Part shown: positions 11,241 to 22,706 of the stretch, one piece after another
Position numbering within the stretch: position 1 is the first letter of the stretch
Layout: every line of letters begins with the position of its first letter
Assembly (NCBI GenBank): GCA_930367215.1
Contig: OV884057.1
Location: 205,333,621-205,397,620, forward strand
Length of the DNA stretch: 64,000 nucleotides
From: Pollenia angustigena
Taxonomy: Eukaryota; Arthropoda; Insecta; Diptera; Polleniidae
Direction: 5' to 3'
Translations under genes and position numbers: made by a program
Notes under the pieces: model-generated
Seen by the model: only the letters and a program-made list of their open reading frames with translations
Told to the model about the DNA's origin: nothing
Databases searched by the model: none

Positions 11241-11780
11241 TTATTTTTGAAATGAACATCGATAAGTATTTAATTTTGTTTATATCTCTTTAAGTTTGGG
11301 AGATAAGAGCTACACGAATTTACACGTTTCTAGCCTATTTTTTATCCCCTTAACATTCGAATATACCGAGCGACGAAGCTCCGTTCCAAATTTCAGCTTT
11401 TTTAAATTTTTAGCTTTAGGCGTTAAGGCTGTGTAATGATGAATCAGTCAGTTATTCAGTCTATTATTTCCATTCTTAACTTACCTAAAGCAAAATAAAA
11501 CACCCAGTCCTCTGAAATGGCCCTTGTTTTGCGGTCATTTTTTGTTTTAAAACAAATTTAATTTACTAAATAGCAATTATTTGTTAATTAGCTTTTAAAC
11601 AAATATTTTATTTATGGTTTTTTGTTACGCTGATAAGAATTTTTAATGATTCTTAGAAAAAATATTTTATCATTGAAGAAAAACGAACTGAAAATGCCGA
11701 TAAAAGTCAATTTATTTAAAAATAAGCGAGAAATTAAAAAAAATATATATCCCATAAACGAATATAGTAAATTATTCGGT
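11240..11780. other. AT-rich spacer
   Basis: No gene or repeat recognised. Confidence 0.5.
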
Positions 11781-12600
11781 TAAAAAATTTAGGCTTTTAA
11801 TAAAAAGTACTTTCTTAACGTTATAAACAAAAAGTACTTTCTTAACAAAACCAAATAAAACTTAAAAAAACTATTTTTTCTTAACACAAAATCTTTTTAA
11901 CCAAAAAGTACTTTTTTAAGAAGAAAAAAAATCTTTTTTTTTTAAGCCAAAAAGTGCTTTTTAAAAAAAGTACGTTTTAACCAAAGTTTTTTAACAAAAA
12001 AAAATACTTTTTTAGCCAACAAGCAATTTTTAAACAAAAAAGTTCTATTTAAAAAAAGTACTTTTTAAGGCAACAAATAACTTTTTAACCATTAAGTACT
12101 TTTTTAAGCAGAAAGTTTGTTTTAGCAAAAAGTACTATTTTAACCAATAAGTACTTTTTTACAAAAGGTACAGAAAAGTGGTACGAAACAGCTTTGTTTA
12201 CAAAAAGTTAATTTCCAAACAAAAATTAGCATTTTTGAACAAGTGAGTTTTAACATAAAATTACGCCCACGAACTTAAAGCTAGTTTTTTACTAATTTTC
12301 TCTTTTAAACGAAAGGTAGGCTTTAGCAAAAAGTAATATTTTAACCAATAAGTACTATTTAAAACAAAAAGTACTTTTTTCACAAAAGTCACAGAAAAGT
12401 TGAACAAAACGGCTTTGTTTACAAAAAGTTAATTTTCAAAACAAAAAGGAGCATTCTAAAAAAGTGAGCTTTTGCAGAAAATAACGCCATCGAACAAACA
12501 GCATAATTTTTATAGGTACTAGAAGTTCTTTCTATTTTGAACAAAAGGTTCCAAAGCGTAACTTTTTTAAAAAAAAGAAGAAGTTTTTGACCGAAATTCC
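11781..12600. repeat. Degenerate AAAAAGTACTTTTT-type array, left block
   Basis: Dozens of words related to AAAAAGTACTTTTTAACC recur at short, irregular spacing. A longer unit is also visible: 12110-12290 is repeated at 12320-12515 with an offset of about 221 bp (shared CAGAAAAG and GCTTTGTTTACAAAAAGTTA). The array resumes at 13440-13960 after a transposon insertion. Confidence 0.75.
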
Positions 12601-12694
12601 CTTTATTTCAACCAAAATAAATAAGAAATACTGGGTGCCGCATAATGAACGTTGTAATTTATTAAGTGAATACATTTCTTTAAGTTTATTTATT

Positions 12695-12726
<32 letters not shown>

Positions 12727-12819
12727 GAAATTTATGATGGGAACAAAGAACCAAAGTTGTGGAATTTTCTTTTGAAAGTCAGCATTATATTATTAAGACA
12801 CAAAGATCATATCGAATAA

Positions 12820-13140
12820 TAAGCGATGAGGCACATTTTTACCTCAACAGTGGTCACCTTAATAAAAATATGGGGCACGCAAAATCCAAGAATGATTGTT
12901 GAATATAAAATGCACACACTGAAACGCACAGTAGCCCAATTCATAGTGTTCATGGGATTATAGTAAAAACTATAGCGGTGTTCAATGTTTGATGCGAATG
13001 GAAGCGAAAGTGCGAATGCAAAATATTGTAGCTTTTGTTTGCAATTCATTCCGGGAAATTATTCAAACATTTTTAAGGCCCCATGTAGAGAACAATCTAG
13101 AAATGTGGTTCTTACAAGATGGAGCCACAGCTCACACAGG
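12820..13140 (+). pseudogene. Broken Tc1/mariner (DD41D-like) transposase
   Basis: Fragments in different frames: SDEAHFYLNSGHLNKN near 12822-12870 holds the first catalytic Asp. A frameshift leads to IWGTQNPRMIVE at about 12869-12904, then a scrambled stretch. FREIIQTFLRPHVEN and MWFLQDGATAHTG follow at about 13050-13140, with the second catalytic Asp. Order and motifs match the transposases at 15648-16643 and 54113-55168, but the sequence is much more diverged, so this is an older, separate family. The third catalytic Asp is absent. Confidence 0.75.
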
Positions 13141-13154
13141 TAGTCCATTCTCTG

Positions 13155-13357
13155 GCGCGTGCTGGAAATCGAAAACGTAAAACGCAAAACTTTTAAAAGT
13201 CGTTTTACTTATATTTTTGTAATAAAAGAATGTTATGACAAATATTATACAAATATTTTTTTATTAAACAGAATTTTATAACAAAAATTATTAAAAGTAG
13301 ATTTAAAGTGGAACAGCTTCCAAATTCTTTTGTTTTACGTTTTCGATTTCCAGTACA
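13155..13357. mobile_element. MITE inserted in the dead transposase
   Basis: Inverted ends CTGGAAATCGAAAACGTAAA near 13162 and the matching inverse TTTTACGTTTTCGATTTCCAG near 13333-13353. The same family occurs at 56058-56285, where the ends are fuller. It lies after the QDGATAHTG motif and so breaks the transposase. Confidence 0.75.
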
Positions 13358-13429
13358 CCAATGTATTATGGCTTTTTTGGCGATCATAACGTTACTTATG
13401 CATCACCCTCTATACTTTTACATTACAGA

Positions 13430-13960
13430 CCTGTGTTAAACAACAAGTTCCTTTTTGAACAAAACGCCTTTTAATAAAAAGTTTTTTAAACTAAATTTTT
13501 TAAAAAAAAAACATTTTTAATAAAAATGAGCTGCTTTCAAATAAATAAAAACTAGTTTGAATTTTAAATGTTTAAGAAAATGTACCTTATTAATGTACCT
13601 ATTTATTAAAAAGTACTTTTTAGAATAGAGAACTAGTTTTAAACAAAAAATATTCATATTTTATAACAAAAGCGAATTTTAAACACGAACAAAAATTTGT
13701 TTAACGAATGTTCTTTTTACAAAAAAAAGTACTTCTCTTTAACTTAGTCGTACCTTACTAAAAAACAAATTTTTGACATAAAGCTACCTAAAATAAATAA
13801 AATGTACCATTAATAAAAAATGTTATTTTAGAAAAGTATTTTCTTTAAAAAAAAACTGACTTTTAAAATTTTGGTGCTTTTAGAAGATTTATTTTTTTTT
13901 AGAAAAAGTACTTTTTAAAAACAGCGCTTTTTGAAAAAAGGAGGGACTATTTTCAAAAAT
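13430..13960. repeat. Degenerate AAAAAGTACTTTTT-type array, right block
   Basis: Continuation of the array at 11781-12600, with AAAAAGTACTTTTTAG-type words at 13608-13625, 13720-13740 and 13905-13920. Confidence 0.6.
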
Positions 13961-15355
13961 ATCCCATTTACAACAATGCCACAAAGAAAGAACTACTTTT
14001 TATTACAAAAAGTATTTCATTTTAATTTATGCAAAACAATTTTGAAGAGAAATCCTGTTCATACCTGTTAAAAACTGTGTTTAAAACCTAATGAGAGATC
14101 TGTTTTTTCAATTCTCATACCAGTTTAAACCGATTTTAAATCTCAAAAGAGAATTTTTCACTTTAAAACCCGATTAATTTTAATTTTTTTTTTTTTTTTT
14201 TTCAAACACACTTTCGACCAGACCCTCTTCTCAGCAACTAAATCCTCTACTAACATTCTGCCATTTTCAACTCAAATTGCTAGCCATCGTCGCATTAAGC
14301 CATTGAAAGTGTCAAATTTATTGTGATAAATAAACCAAAAATATATAAATAAATAAATTGGGAATTAATTAAAACAAATATTTGAAAAAAAAAAATCACC
14401 GCAATACACTCAACACAATACAATGCAAAATTGTTGAGTTGCGACTTCATTATCAAAAGTAATAAATTCAAGTATTAACGCCAGCTTATCGCTTGATAGC
14501 TAAAAATTCGAGAGATCGCCACCAATGGAAAGTTACTAGAAGAGAAGGAAAGAGGCAACGGTGAAACTGAGCATTTGAATGAGTAATTTACAAGTGGTTG
14601 CGTTAGTCTAGTGTCCGCTATTGTAAAACATTTAAATGGCAATAAAGTTTTGAGTTTTATAGTTTAACTGTTCAAGTCGTCAAACTTGACAATATATTAA
14701 CTAAACGACGAAGTGATATGATTAGGGAAAAATATAATTCCCTACAATCGGCCAAAGGAGTAGAAAGAGATTTCGGCAAACACAAGACACAAATATTTAC
14801 AATTATTTAATTTAACTTTGCTGCATAAAAATATGTATTTGGGCTTTGTTCTAAGTGATTGACTTGCAAACTTTAAGACTTCTTAAGAACTTTTTAAGAA
14901 TTATCGTTAGTTTACCAAAGTTTTTCTTGGGATTCAAAAAATCAGTATGATTATATCATAAAAAATCCTGAAATGTCAAACAAATATACATGTGTTATCG
15001 ATAAATAATCTAAGACTGTCAAAAAAAATATTAAATTTTTTAACTTGAAATTGACATTTCCAGATTAATTGTTAGCATTGTTGCCAATTTTTTTAGTTTT
15101 TGATCGAAAGAAACGGTTTTTAACTTTTTTTTGCGATTTTTAGCTTTTATGGCGGTTTTTTGTGGGGAAAAAACGTGGGCAGTATTGTTTGTTTTGTTTA
15201 CATTTTATCAAATTGTATTTCTTGTTCTTTCTCGCATTTGTTGTTTCATTCAGTCAATCCTAAAAAATCCAATACAAAAAATAGCAAGTATCATAACACC
15301 TTTAACAAGATTTCGTTTAAATGTGCTAAATTCCCATTTCATACTATTGATAAAC
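13961..15355. other. AT-rich DNA without recognisable gene
   Basis: Includes a T-run at 14188-14202. Frames of 75 and 107 residues around 15131-15483 have no motif, and the second runs into a foldback-family fragment. Confidence 0.5.
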
Positions 15356-15475
15356 TGAAATTTATTGTTGAAGGGATAAGCTATTCCTATGCGCATTTCA
15401 CTGGTTTGCTTGGGCCAGATCGTCAGGAAACTTTATCCAAAGTTTTTAGGAATTGGAACAAAAAGAAGAATGATG
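15356..15475. repeat. Fragment of the 51.6-kb foldback family
   Basis: GGGATAAGCTATTCCTATGC, GCGCATTTCACTGG and CAGGAAACTT words match 51720-51790 closely. Confidence 0.8.
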
Positions 15476-15560
15476 ATCTTTGAGCATTTCTAAAGGGTTT
15501 GATTGTCAACAATTGGAGGTCTCTCAGCTGAACCGAACCAAGTCAGGAAATATAATTTCA

Positions 15561-16695
15561 AGGGCCGATGTTGATTTTGAATAAAACACAAACTATTTAG
15601 GAAATTATTGTAATTTTATTTTATTATGATATATTGGTATTACTCAATTATGTATGGAACAAAATATCGGCCAAATGGGCGCCGCGACCACGGCGGCACA
15701 CCTCCATCCGATGGTCCAAATTTTCGATGACCCTGAGGCATAATGGAGGTTCTATGCCGTTAATGTGCCGAATTATCTCATCCTTTAGCTCTTGAATTGT
15801 TGCTGGCTTATCGACGTACACCTTTTCTTTCAAATAACCCCAAAGAAAAAAGTCCAACGGTGTCAAATCACATGATCTTGGCGGCCAATTGACATCGCCA
15901 TTACGTGAGATAACACGGCCATTGAATTTGTTGCGCAAAAGAGCCATTGTTTCGTTAGCTGTGTGGCAAGTGGCACCGTCCTGCTGAAACCACATATCGT
16001 CCACATCCATATCTTCCAATTCGGGCCATAAAAAGTTCGTTTTCATCTCACGATAGCGAACACCATTCACAGTAACTGCCTGACCGGCCTCATTTTGGAA
16101 AAAATACGGCTCGATGATGCCGCCAGCCCATAAACCGCACCAAACAGTCACTCTTTGTGGGTGCATTGGTTTTTCGACAATCACTCTTGAATTCTCATTC
16201 GCCCACTGTTGCCATTTCTTGCCACCATTCTGCCCATTCACGACGTTTGGATGGTCAAGAGGCTTTAGTTCTTGAGCCAATTGCACCTTGTAAGCGTGTA
16301 AATGCAAGTCTTTATGCATAATGTTCATCAACGACGAGCGTAAGAGGTGCAATTGTTGGGCACGACGACGAGTTGAGGTGGATGGCTCTTCAGCCACACT
16401 ATCGCGAACAGCAGCAATATTTTCTGCAGTACGAGCTGTACGAGCATGCACTGGTGTTCTCACATCTTCTACAGACCCGGTTTGCTCGAATTTTTCCACG
16501 ATTTTTGCGATTGTACGCACATTTGGACGATCAAATTGACCAAAAAAATCACGAAGTGCACGATATGCATTTTGATTTGAACGCCCATTTTCATAATAAG
16601 TCTGGATAACTTTAACACGTTGTTGGCTTGTGTATCTCTCCATGGTTCAAATTGAGTAAGTCTGAAATAGAGAAATGTCAAATAAAATTCGTAAG
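15561..16695 (-). mobile_element. DD41D Tc1/mariner-type transposon, copy 1, truncated at both ends
   Basis: Nearly identical to the complete copy at 54022-55281. The shared block begins with AGGGCCGATGTTGA (15561) and ends with AATGTCAAATAAAATTCG (about 16692). It lacks the outermost end sequence (AAGGGTGGTTAA) on both sides, so no TA duplication can be assigned. Inferred: an immobile copy. Confidence 0.85.
15648..16643 (-). pseudogene. DD41D transposase copy 1, lacking first catalytic Asp
   Basis: A 331-residue frame starting MERYTSQQRVKVIQ. Intact relatives bind their transposon ends with an N-terminal helix-turn-helix (about residues 1-110 here) and cut and join DNA with a DDE/D nuclease core. 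Compared with copy 2, an 89-bp deletion plus a 1-bp deletion (GGAATGG to GGATGG) remove 30 codons net. The 30 codons include the SDEAHF motif with the first catalytic Asp; the short segment between the deletions is read in a shifted frame. The second and third motifs remain (FQQDGATCHTAN, LTPLDFFLW), as does the C-terminus ending GRGAHLADILFHT. It cannot be catalytically active. The deletion lies between two CCA words, suggesting microhomology repair. Confidence 0.9.
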
Positions 16696-17846
16696 CTCAA
16701 TATTGGTTTGACATACCGACCATTTTTTTTTTTTAAAAACTAAGTAAGGTATGGGAAATATATATTTTGAATATCAACTTTCTGAATCCAAAACCTGTTT
16801 TACGGAATTTGTTTATCGTTTCTGAGATATTAAGTACTAATTGTGCTCTATATCAACTATTTTAAGGTTTTTTTTAAGTATTGTTTTGATCTACACGCCA
16901 CTGTTTGGCGAATGCAGCAAATACAAAACCGTCAAAATAAATTTCACTCTTGCTTTGCTTCATTGCCGTTACAAAAATAATGCCCCTATTGGTTGTCTTT
17001 GATAAATTCACATTGCCATTCTCAACCCAACTGGCAGTTGGCTCTTCAGTTGTATATCTGTTTGTTTCGTGGTATTGCCGTTTTCAACTTTGTAAAAGTT
17101 TGGTCGACAAAAATGTTAAATACACACAACTGCTAAAAAGTAGTTGTGTTATTGGCAGTTAAAGTTTATTTTTTTTTAAATTCGGTGAAAATCGAAAACA
17201 AAATGGAGAAATCGTATGTGTAAATTTTTGTAATAACTTTTTCGGTTTTTTTTTTTAAAAAACTTTTATTAGTTTGAAAATAAAAACGAAAGCTCAATTT
17301 GAGCTGCTTGTCCAGCTTATTTAGAGAAACTTAAAAATTGTTCGCGGAAAACACCAAAGTTTGGTATGATGAAAAATTCATGTATGGAGTTATGGAAAGA
17401 GTTTATAGTAGGGCTAAATAGTTTGGGACCACGACAAGAACTTCTTTTAAACACTTAAAATCTTCTTAATCTAATTAAAATATTCTTGGCACAGGTTAGG
17501 ATACACTACAAGGCAAGTATAAAGAAAAAACTTGCCAACAATAAAAGAAACACGTAAGCGACAGGGGGAGGGCTATCACAAGAAGTTCCATTAGCCTTGA
17601 GAATACTGTTTCTCAGCTCTTGTATTGCAAGTCCGGCCAAGTATTTGGTGTTGAAAATATTCCACCATCAAGTGACAATTTTACTGAGTCAGTTGAACCA
17701 ATAATACAACTAGCAGATTGGCCAACAGCTACCGCAACCAGAAGAAGAACTCATCAGGCACAAGAAAAATTCGTTACTTATTAGAAGTTCGCACGAGAGA
17801 CCTATAACTCGCTGTGAACAAGTAAACTAATAGAACATTTTCGTCT
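16696..17846. other. AT-rich DNA; possible upstream remains of the LINE
   Basis: 16935-17160 has no coding motif. 17560-17846 is less AT-rich and may be decayed 5' coding sequence of the LINE that follows, but I cannot align it to a known domain. Confidence 0.4.
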
Positions 17847-19343
17847 GGCAGACCCCTGAAGAATGACGTAGGGGAACTTGTAACATCAAAAACGCAGCAA
17901 CTCAGCTTATGGGAAAATTTTTACGATAATATGCTGAATACAACGTCCGCTTTACAAGATTCAATCTGCACTTGCACTACCCACGTATTGCATCCTTCCA
18001 TATCTTCTGTGTGTCCAGGAATCATTGAAATCAGCGAAGCAATTAGTTCAGTTAAAAACAACAAATCCCCTAGCCTGGATAATATTTCCCCAGAGCTCCT
18101 TACAACCGACCGAGTTACTAGCGCTCGCTTATTGGAACCCATCATAAGAGCATTCTGGAATGAAGAATTCATACCCGACGAAATCACCTCCGGCGCAATT
18201 ATAAATCTTCCCAAAAAAAGGCGATTTAACCGCCAGAAAGAATTGGAGAGGTATAACTTTGTTGAGCACGGTCAACAAAGTTATTGCGAATATAATAAAC
18301 AAAAGGCTGTCAAAAGCAATTCCTCTCAGAAGGGAACAAGCTTGCTTCCGCTCCAACAAATCTTGCGTCGATCAGGTCAATAGTCTTAGAATTATTGTGG
18401 AGCAGTCCGTTGAGTGGAGCAGTCCGTTGAGTGGAGATCGCCTCTTTATCTCGTATTTGTTGACTTCGAAAAAGCTTTTGATACTCTCAGTCACACGGCC
18501 ATATGGAGCGCACTGGCATGCAAGGGTGTCCCGACTAAAATAATAAACTTAATAAAGACACTGTACAGCAATGCAACATGCCGCGTATTGCATGAGAAAC
18601 AACTAAGCAAGAACATCAGAATAAAAAGCGGAGTTCGCCAAGGCTGTGTGTTATCACCACTCCTCTTTAAGTGTGTCCTAGATGTAGTGATGCAAAAGTC
18701 AACAAGTCATAGGAGAGGGATAACATGGGGTTTGCAAGACAGATTAGAAGACCTGAACTATGCAGACGATATATGCTTATTAAGTCATTCGTTTTCCAAT
18801 ATGCAATCAAAGCTAAATCTAGTTAGCGAAACAGTAAAGCTAGTTGGATTGAAGATACACATCCCCAAAACAAAAACACTTAGGATAAATGCTAACGCAA
18901 CGCGGAAATTCCTAATATACGGCAAGGAAATTGATAATGTGGAGTCCTTCTGCTATCTAGGCAGTGTAATCGACAAATCCGGTGGTTCATCAGCCGATGT
19001 TACCAGTCGCATTAATAAGGCACGTAATGCATTTGCCCAACTCAGCCCTGTTTGGAAATCGCCTAACATCTCGAAAAGTACAAAAATTAAAATTTTCAAC
19101 TCCAGCGTTAAATCCACATTGCTGTACGGTTGCGAAACGTGGAATATGGCACCGCGCGATATCCAGTCCCTTCAGGTCCCTTAATATCAAATGCCCAACT
19201 CTGGTCAGATACCAACCACCAACCAATTGAGATGGAAATAAGAAAAACACAAATGGGGCTGGCTTGGACACACTCTCCGCAAGCCATTAGACGATATCAC
19301 TAAGAAGGCCATAGACTGGAACCCACAGGGAAGCAAATCATAA
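17847..19343 (+). pseudogene. Broken non-LTR (LINE) reverse transcriptase
   Basis: In intact LINEs this enzyme copies element RNA at the nicked target site. Motifs occur in order on the plus strand but in several frames: PLKNDVGELVTSKTQQ (from 17850), NNKSPSLDNISPELL (18058-18102), LPKK (about 18210), STVNKVIANIINKRLSKAI (about 18263-18320), FVDFEKAFDTLSH (18450-18494), GVRQGCVLSPLLF (18631-18669), LNYADDICLLSHS (catalytic YADD, 18757-18795), FCYLGSVIDKSGG (18949-18987), LLYGCETW (19123-19146), WGWLGHTLRKPLDD (about 19253-19294) and WNPQG (about 19319). A 17-bp tandem duplication at 18407-18440 and other indels break the frame. No endonuclease domain is visible. The clade is not assigned. Confidence 0.9.
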
Positions 19344-20463
19344 CCGAACTGGACGAGCTAAGTTCTAACGTGACACTGGGAAGTTCATGAGGGTTGGAAT
19401 CATCACGAATTTGTCTTCTTGTACATATCGCATCTCAACAAGACTCCTCCTTTTCATGACCATAAAATAAATCGACACTAGTATCAATTATAAATACGTT
19501 TTATTCAACACAACAATTAAAAATACTTTTAGTTTAAAAAATTATTTAATTTTATAAAATGTTCACTTGTCAAACGTTATATTTAATCGATATTTTAAGT
19601 TGGCAACTTTATAGCAATACCTTAAACGAGTTTGGTTGTGCATAAGTTGGGTTGACTCCAACACGACCAAACGAAATTGAGTGGAGAACTGCAATAGGGG
19701 CGTAAGTTGTCAAAGCAAAAGCAAAATAAAATGACAGCCATAAAATAAACTTTCTCTTGCTTAGCTTCATTGGTCTAAAAAAAAGAAGTAAAGATCCTTT
19801 TTAGAAATTTATTCAGAAAATTGACGTATGCGGCACAAAACATTCATTTTCACTTTTAATAAAATACTATTAGCTTCTAAGTTCTTTCAAGAAAGTTTAC
19901 AAAAATTTTTATTTTTTTTTTTTTTCAAAACATATCTGGGTTAAATTTTTAAGAAAACTTCATGTAAACCTTCATTGTCGTGTTTATCCATTGCGACTTT
20001 TTTGCTTATAGACCAAACCAATCATAGGCTGACGATATTATGAGCTTGTTACATACATATATTTTCAAAGTTGTTTTCTCTAGTTGTCATGTTGCATACC
20101 TTAAGGATTTAGTTGCCATAAGCTGTATTGCATACTATTAAGCTTATTAAAAACTAATTTTAATTTTTTTGTTTACTGTAGTTACTTTATATTCCTTATT
20201 GACCAACATTTTCGCTCAGATGCCTATATTACGATATAGACACTTGTAAATTACTGCCTGTCAAAAGCAAAAAATTTTGATTTTGGTTGGAATTTCAACT
20301 AAATAAAATAAACATTTCACACAATTATCGATAGATAGTCACAGAAAAGTGACCATAAAAATGTTAACTTAAAAAATAATAATTATAAATTTAGGCACAT
20401 ACACACGTACAAGTATTAAAATGTTATAAAGATAAATTACAGTTTTAATGGTCTTTTACTTTT
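19344..20463. other. AT-rich DNA without recognisable features
   Basis: 19741-19772 resembles 16935-16966 (CTCTTGCTT(T/A)GCTTCATTG), a short shared word of unknown meaning. No gene seen. Confidence 0.45.
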
Positions 20464-20492
20464 GGCGAGAGAGAGAGAGAGAGAAAGAGAAA
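20464..20492. repeat. (GA)n microsatellite
   Basis: GCGAGAGAGAGAGAGAGA followed by AAGAGAA. Confidence 0.95.
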
Positions 20493-20674
20493 TAAGTCAT
20501 ACTGCTAAATATCAACTGTCGTATCATGGTGACAGTTTACGTCAAAGTTGTTTTTTGTGTGTTCTTTTTCATAAATGATTTGACTATCTTGAAAAATCAC
20601 AAGACCGGAATAAATTTTCCTACAATTATTTTCGCTCATATTTTATGATACAGCAAGCAATGGAGAATATTTGT

Positions 20675-21660
20675 ATATACCCTACACCATCATTGGTAGG
20701 GAGGGTTTTATGCGTTTGTGCTGATAAAATACTTAAAAATATTTGTTCTACAATGTGGAGCCCCGATCATATGACCTAATCTAATGATGGATCCTAACCA
20801 CTGAGTGACAAACTATACGTTTATATACACACAGGGAGCATTTTGAGTGTATAATCCTAACCTCGGCCGCTTAATGAAAAGCCAACAGCATGCGAGAATC
20901 ATTTTTCATACACAGGTTGAAATTCGAATGTATAATCAAAAAAATTGTTAAGGAGACGCAGCTATCTAACACCCACTGCTAAGACGATTCAAAAACAGTT
21001 TCTGTTGGGCAGTCACAGAACTTAAGGATGATGTAAAACATTGCAGCAGTTGCCTGCAGCTAATGGCTAATTCCTTTAAAAATAATGACAGCCCTTAACC
21101 CGTAATTTGAGATTAATCACAGCAACTACGTGATCCCCGAAAGTACCCCTTCAAAGAAGGACAATACAAACATTCGAGAATTTGGGATTCAGGAAGCATT
21201 TGTTGCGATAAGCACACTTAATGGGGTATATTAACCAGCGGCCACTGTATCCCATAGCATCAGATAACTATGAGGTGCTCTGGTGAGCACCCCACTCAAG
21301 AAATCCGAAAACTTCAATAGCTCTGTCACACACAGAAAACTAGCCTCTAGCCCGCTACAATATCTTTTTTCTAAAAGAACTCCATGGAAGCACAACTTTA
21401 AACGGAAAAGAAAAATCTTGCGATACCTTCTGACAGCTTTTCTATGATACGCATACTGTTGCCAGCCATTTATGTTTAATTTGTTATCTTGCGGATCCCA
21501 GGTATCGACGTAAGACCTGATTTGACCGACAGTATTTAAACCAAGAGGTGAAAGATGCTAGACTAGACCGATGGACTCAATATCACTTTCTGAAAAGATC
21601 TAATGATACGTCCATTCGTCCGGCAGACTGGCTCGCTGGTTACATCACAAATTTAAGACG
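20675..21660 (+). mobile_element. Diverged DINE-1-like element or fragments
   Basis: The 5'-type end ATACCCTACACCATCATTGG with GTAGGGAGGGTTTT lies at 20677-20712. The 'CACTTTCTGAAAAGATCTAA' and 'GTCCATTCGTCCGGCAGACTGG'-like block lies at 21590-21635. Both are DINE-1-type landmarks in the same order as elsewhere. The intervening 850 bp is longer than usual and probably contains other insertions. Confidence 0.5.
21340..21520. repeat. Dispersed repeat, copy 1 (pairs with 24270-24450)
   Basis: Shares CTCTAGCCC, AACTCCA, AAAAGA(A/T)AAATCTT, ATACCT(T/C)CTGACAGCTT-like and CCAGGTAT words, in order, with 24270-24450 in the same orientation. Nature unknown. Confidence 0.6.
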
Positions 21661-22537
21661 ATAGATCAATAATTGGCCTCACATGAACCCCTTCCCTTTA
21701 AAGTGTTATTAGATCCATAATTGCCTATAAGTTCACATTTAGAAATTCACATTTCAAAAATCGCTTTGCAATGCTCACAAGTGGTATAGCGTTTCATCTG
21801 ATTAAGCTTGCCGACTTAACTTTCTAACGACATGTTTTATTGTACCACGTGACTAGCTGGTCGATCGAACTGACATTGTTTTTTTCTGGTCTCTGTACGT
21901 CATAATTGCCTGTTGTATACTTCGTGAGCATAATTATAGTTAATAAAATTAATAACTATATTAATATAAAATTTAAACGAGTATGGTATAAAAAAAATTA
22001 TGTATGCAAATTATAATTAATAAACGAAAATTATTTTTAAACTGAAAGAATTAAAATAAATAACAAACAAATTTAAACAAACATAAATACCGGTTGAGTT
22101 AAAATTTAAAAAAATAAAACATTGATATTATAATAACAAAAAAACCAATTTTAGGTCAAAAAAAAAACAAGATCTGTAATAAATCAGTAATCAGCACGTG
22201 CTTATAAACGGATTTTTTTTTTTAATAAATCTAGAAAGCAAACGAAGTAGTTAATTGCAACAAAGAGTCTTAGCATTAAATGAACAGCATAGTTTTGGGC
22301 TAATTAAAAAGACTTTCTTTTTTATTTAATGTTGTTTTCTACTCCTTAAAAGTTCTCGCTGAATGTTTCAACCAGGGTTGATAAAGTTGGTACAATTGTA
22401 CTTTTTTTGGTACAATTCAAAACTAAAAAGTACGCTGGTACCCCCGTGACTCATTTGGTACTATTTCCAAATTTTTTAAACCTACATATTTATAATTGAT
22501 ATAAAATGGCAACTCGTATTTACTGTCCAATGAATAT
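21661..22537. other. AT-rich DNA with GTAC-rich words near 22380-22470
   Basis: 22380-22470 contains TTGGTACAATTGTACTTTTT and related inverted words that recall the 118-bp repeat. Otherwise nothing recognised. Confidence 0.4.
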
Positions 22538-22706
22538 AAGCGGAGTTAAGCGTTTGGTGCAAATAGTCTTGCGAAAATGCAAAATGTCGTAGCTTTTTTA
22601 TGAAATCTAAGGGAAACTCTATTTATTTTGGATTTAACAAAACAGCTATGATATTTTGCAATTGCTCTTTTGCAAGACTATTTGCACCAAACACTGAACT
22701 CCGCTT
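22538..22706. mobile_element. Foldback MITE, 169 bp
   Basis: Long inverted ends: AAGCGGAGTTAAGCGTTTGG, TGCAAATAGTCTTGC on the left, matched on the right by GCAAGACTATTTGCACCAAA, CACTGAACTCCGCTT. They match over about 60 bp with few changes. No target duplication was identified, so the superfamily is open. Confidence 0.85.

Larger units (their letters stand above)
12631..13410 (+). mobile_element. Dead Tc1/mariner-type element with recoverable ends and TA duplication
   Basis: Left end CTGGGTGCCGCATAATGAAC follows TA (12629-12630). The right end is the approximate inverse (...GTTACTTATGCATCACCCTC) and is followed by TA (13411-13412). It encloses transposase fragments (12820-13140) and a MITE (13155-13357). 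The TA duplication and the catalytic-motif remnants agree on the superfamily. Confidence 0.75.

Noticed and set aside
15131..15483. Plus-strand frames of 75 and 107 residues
   Set aside because: No motif, and the second runs into the foldback-family fragment at 15356-15475.
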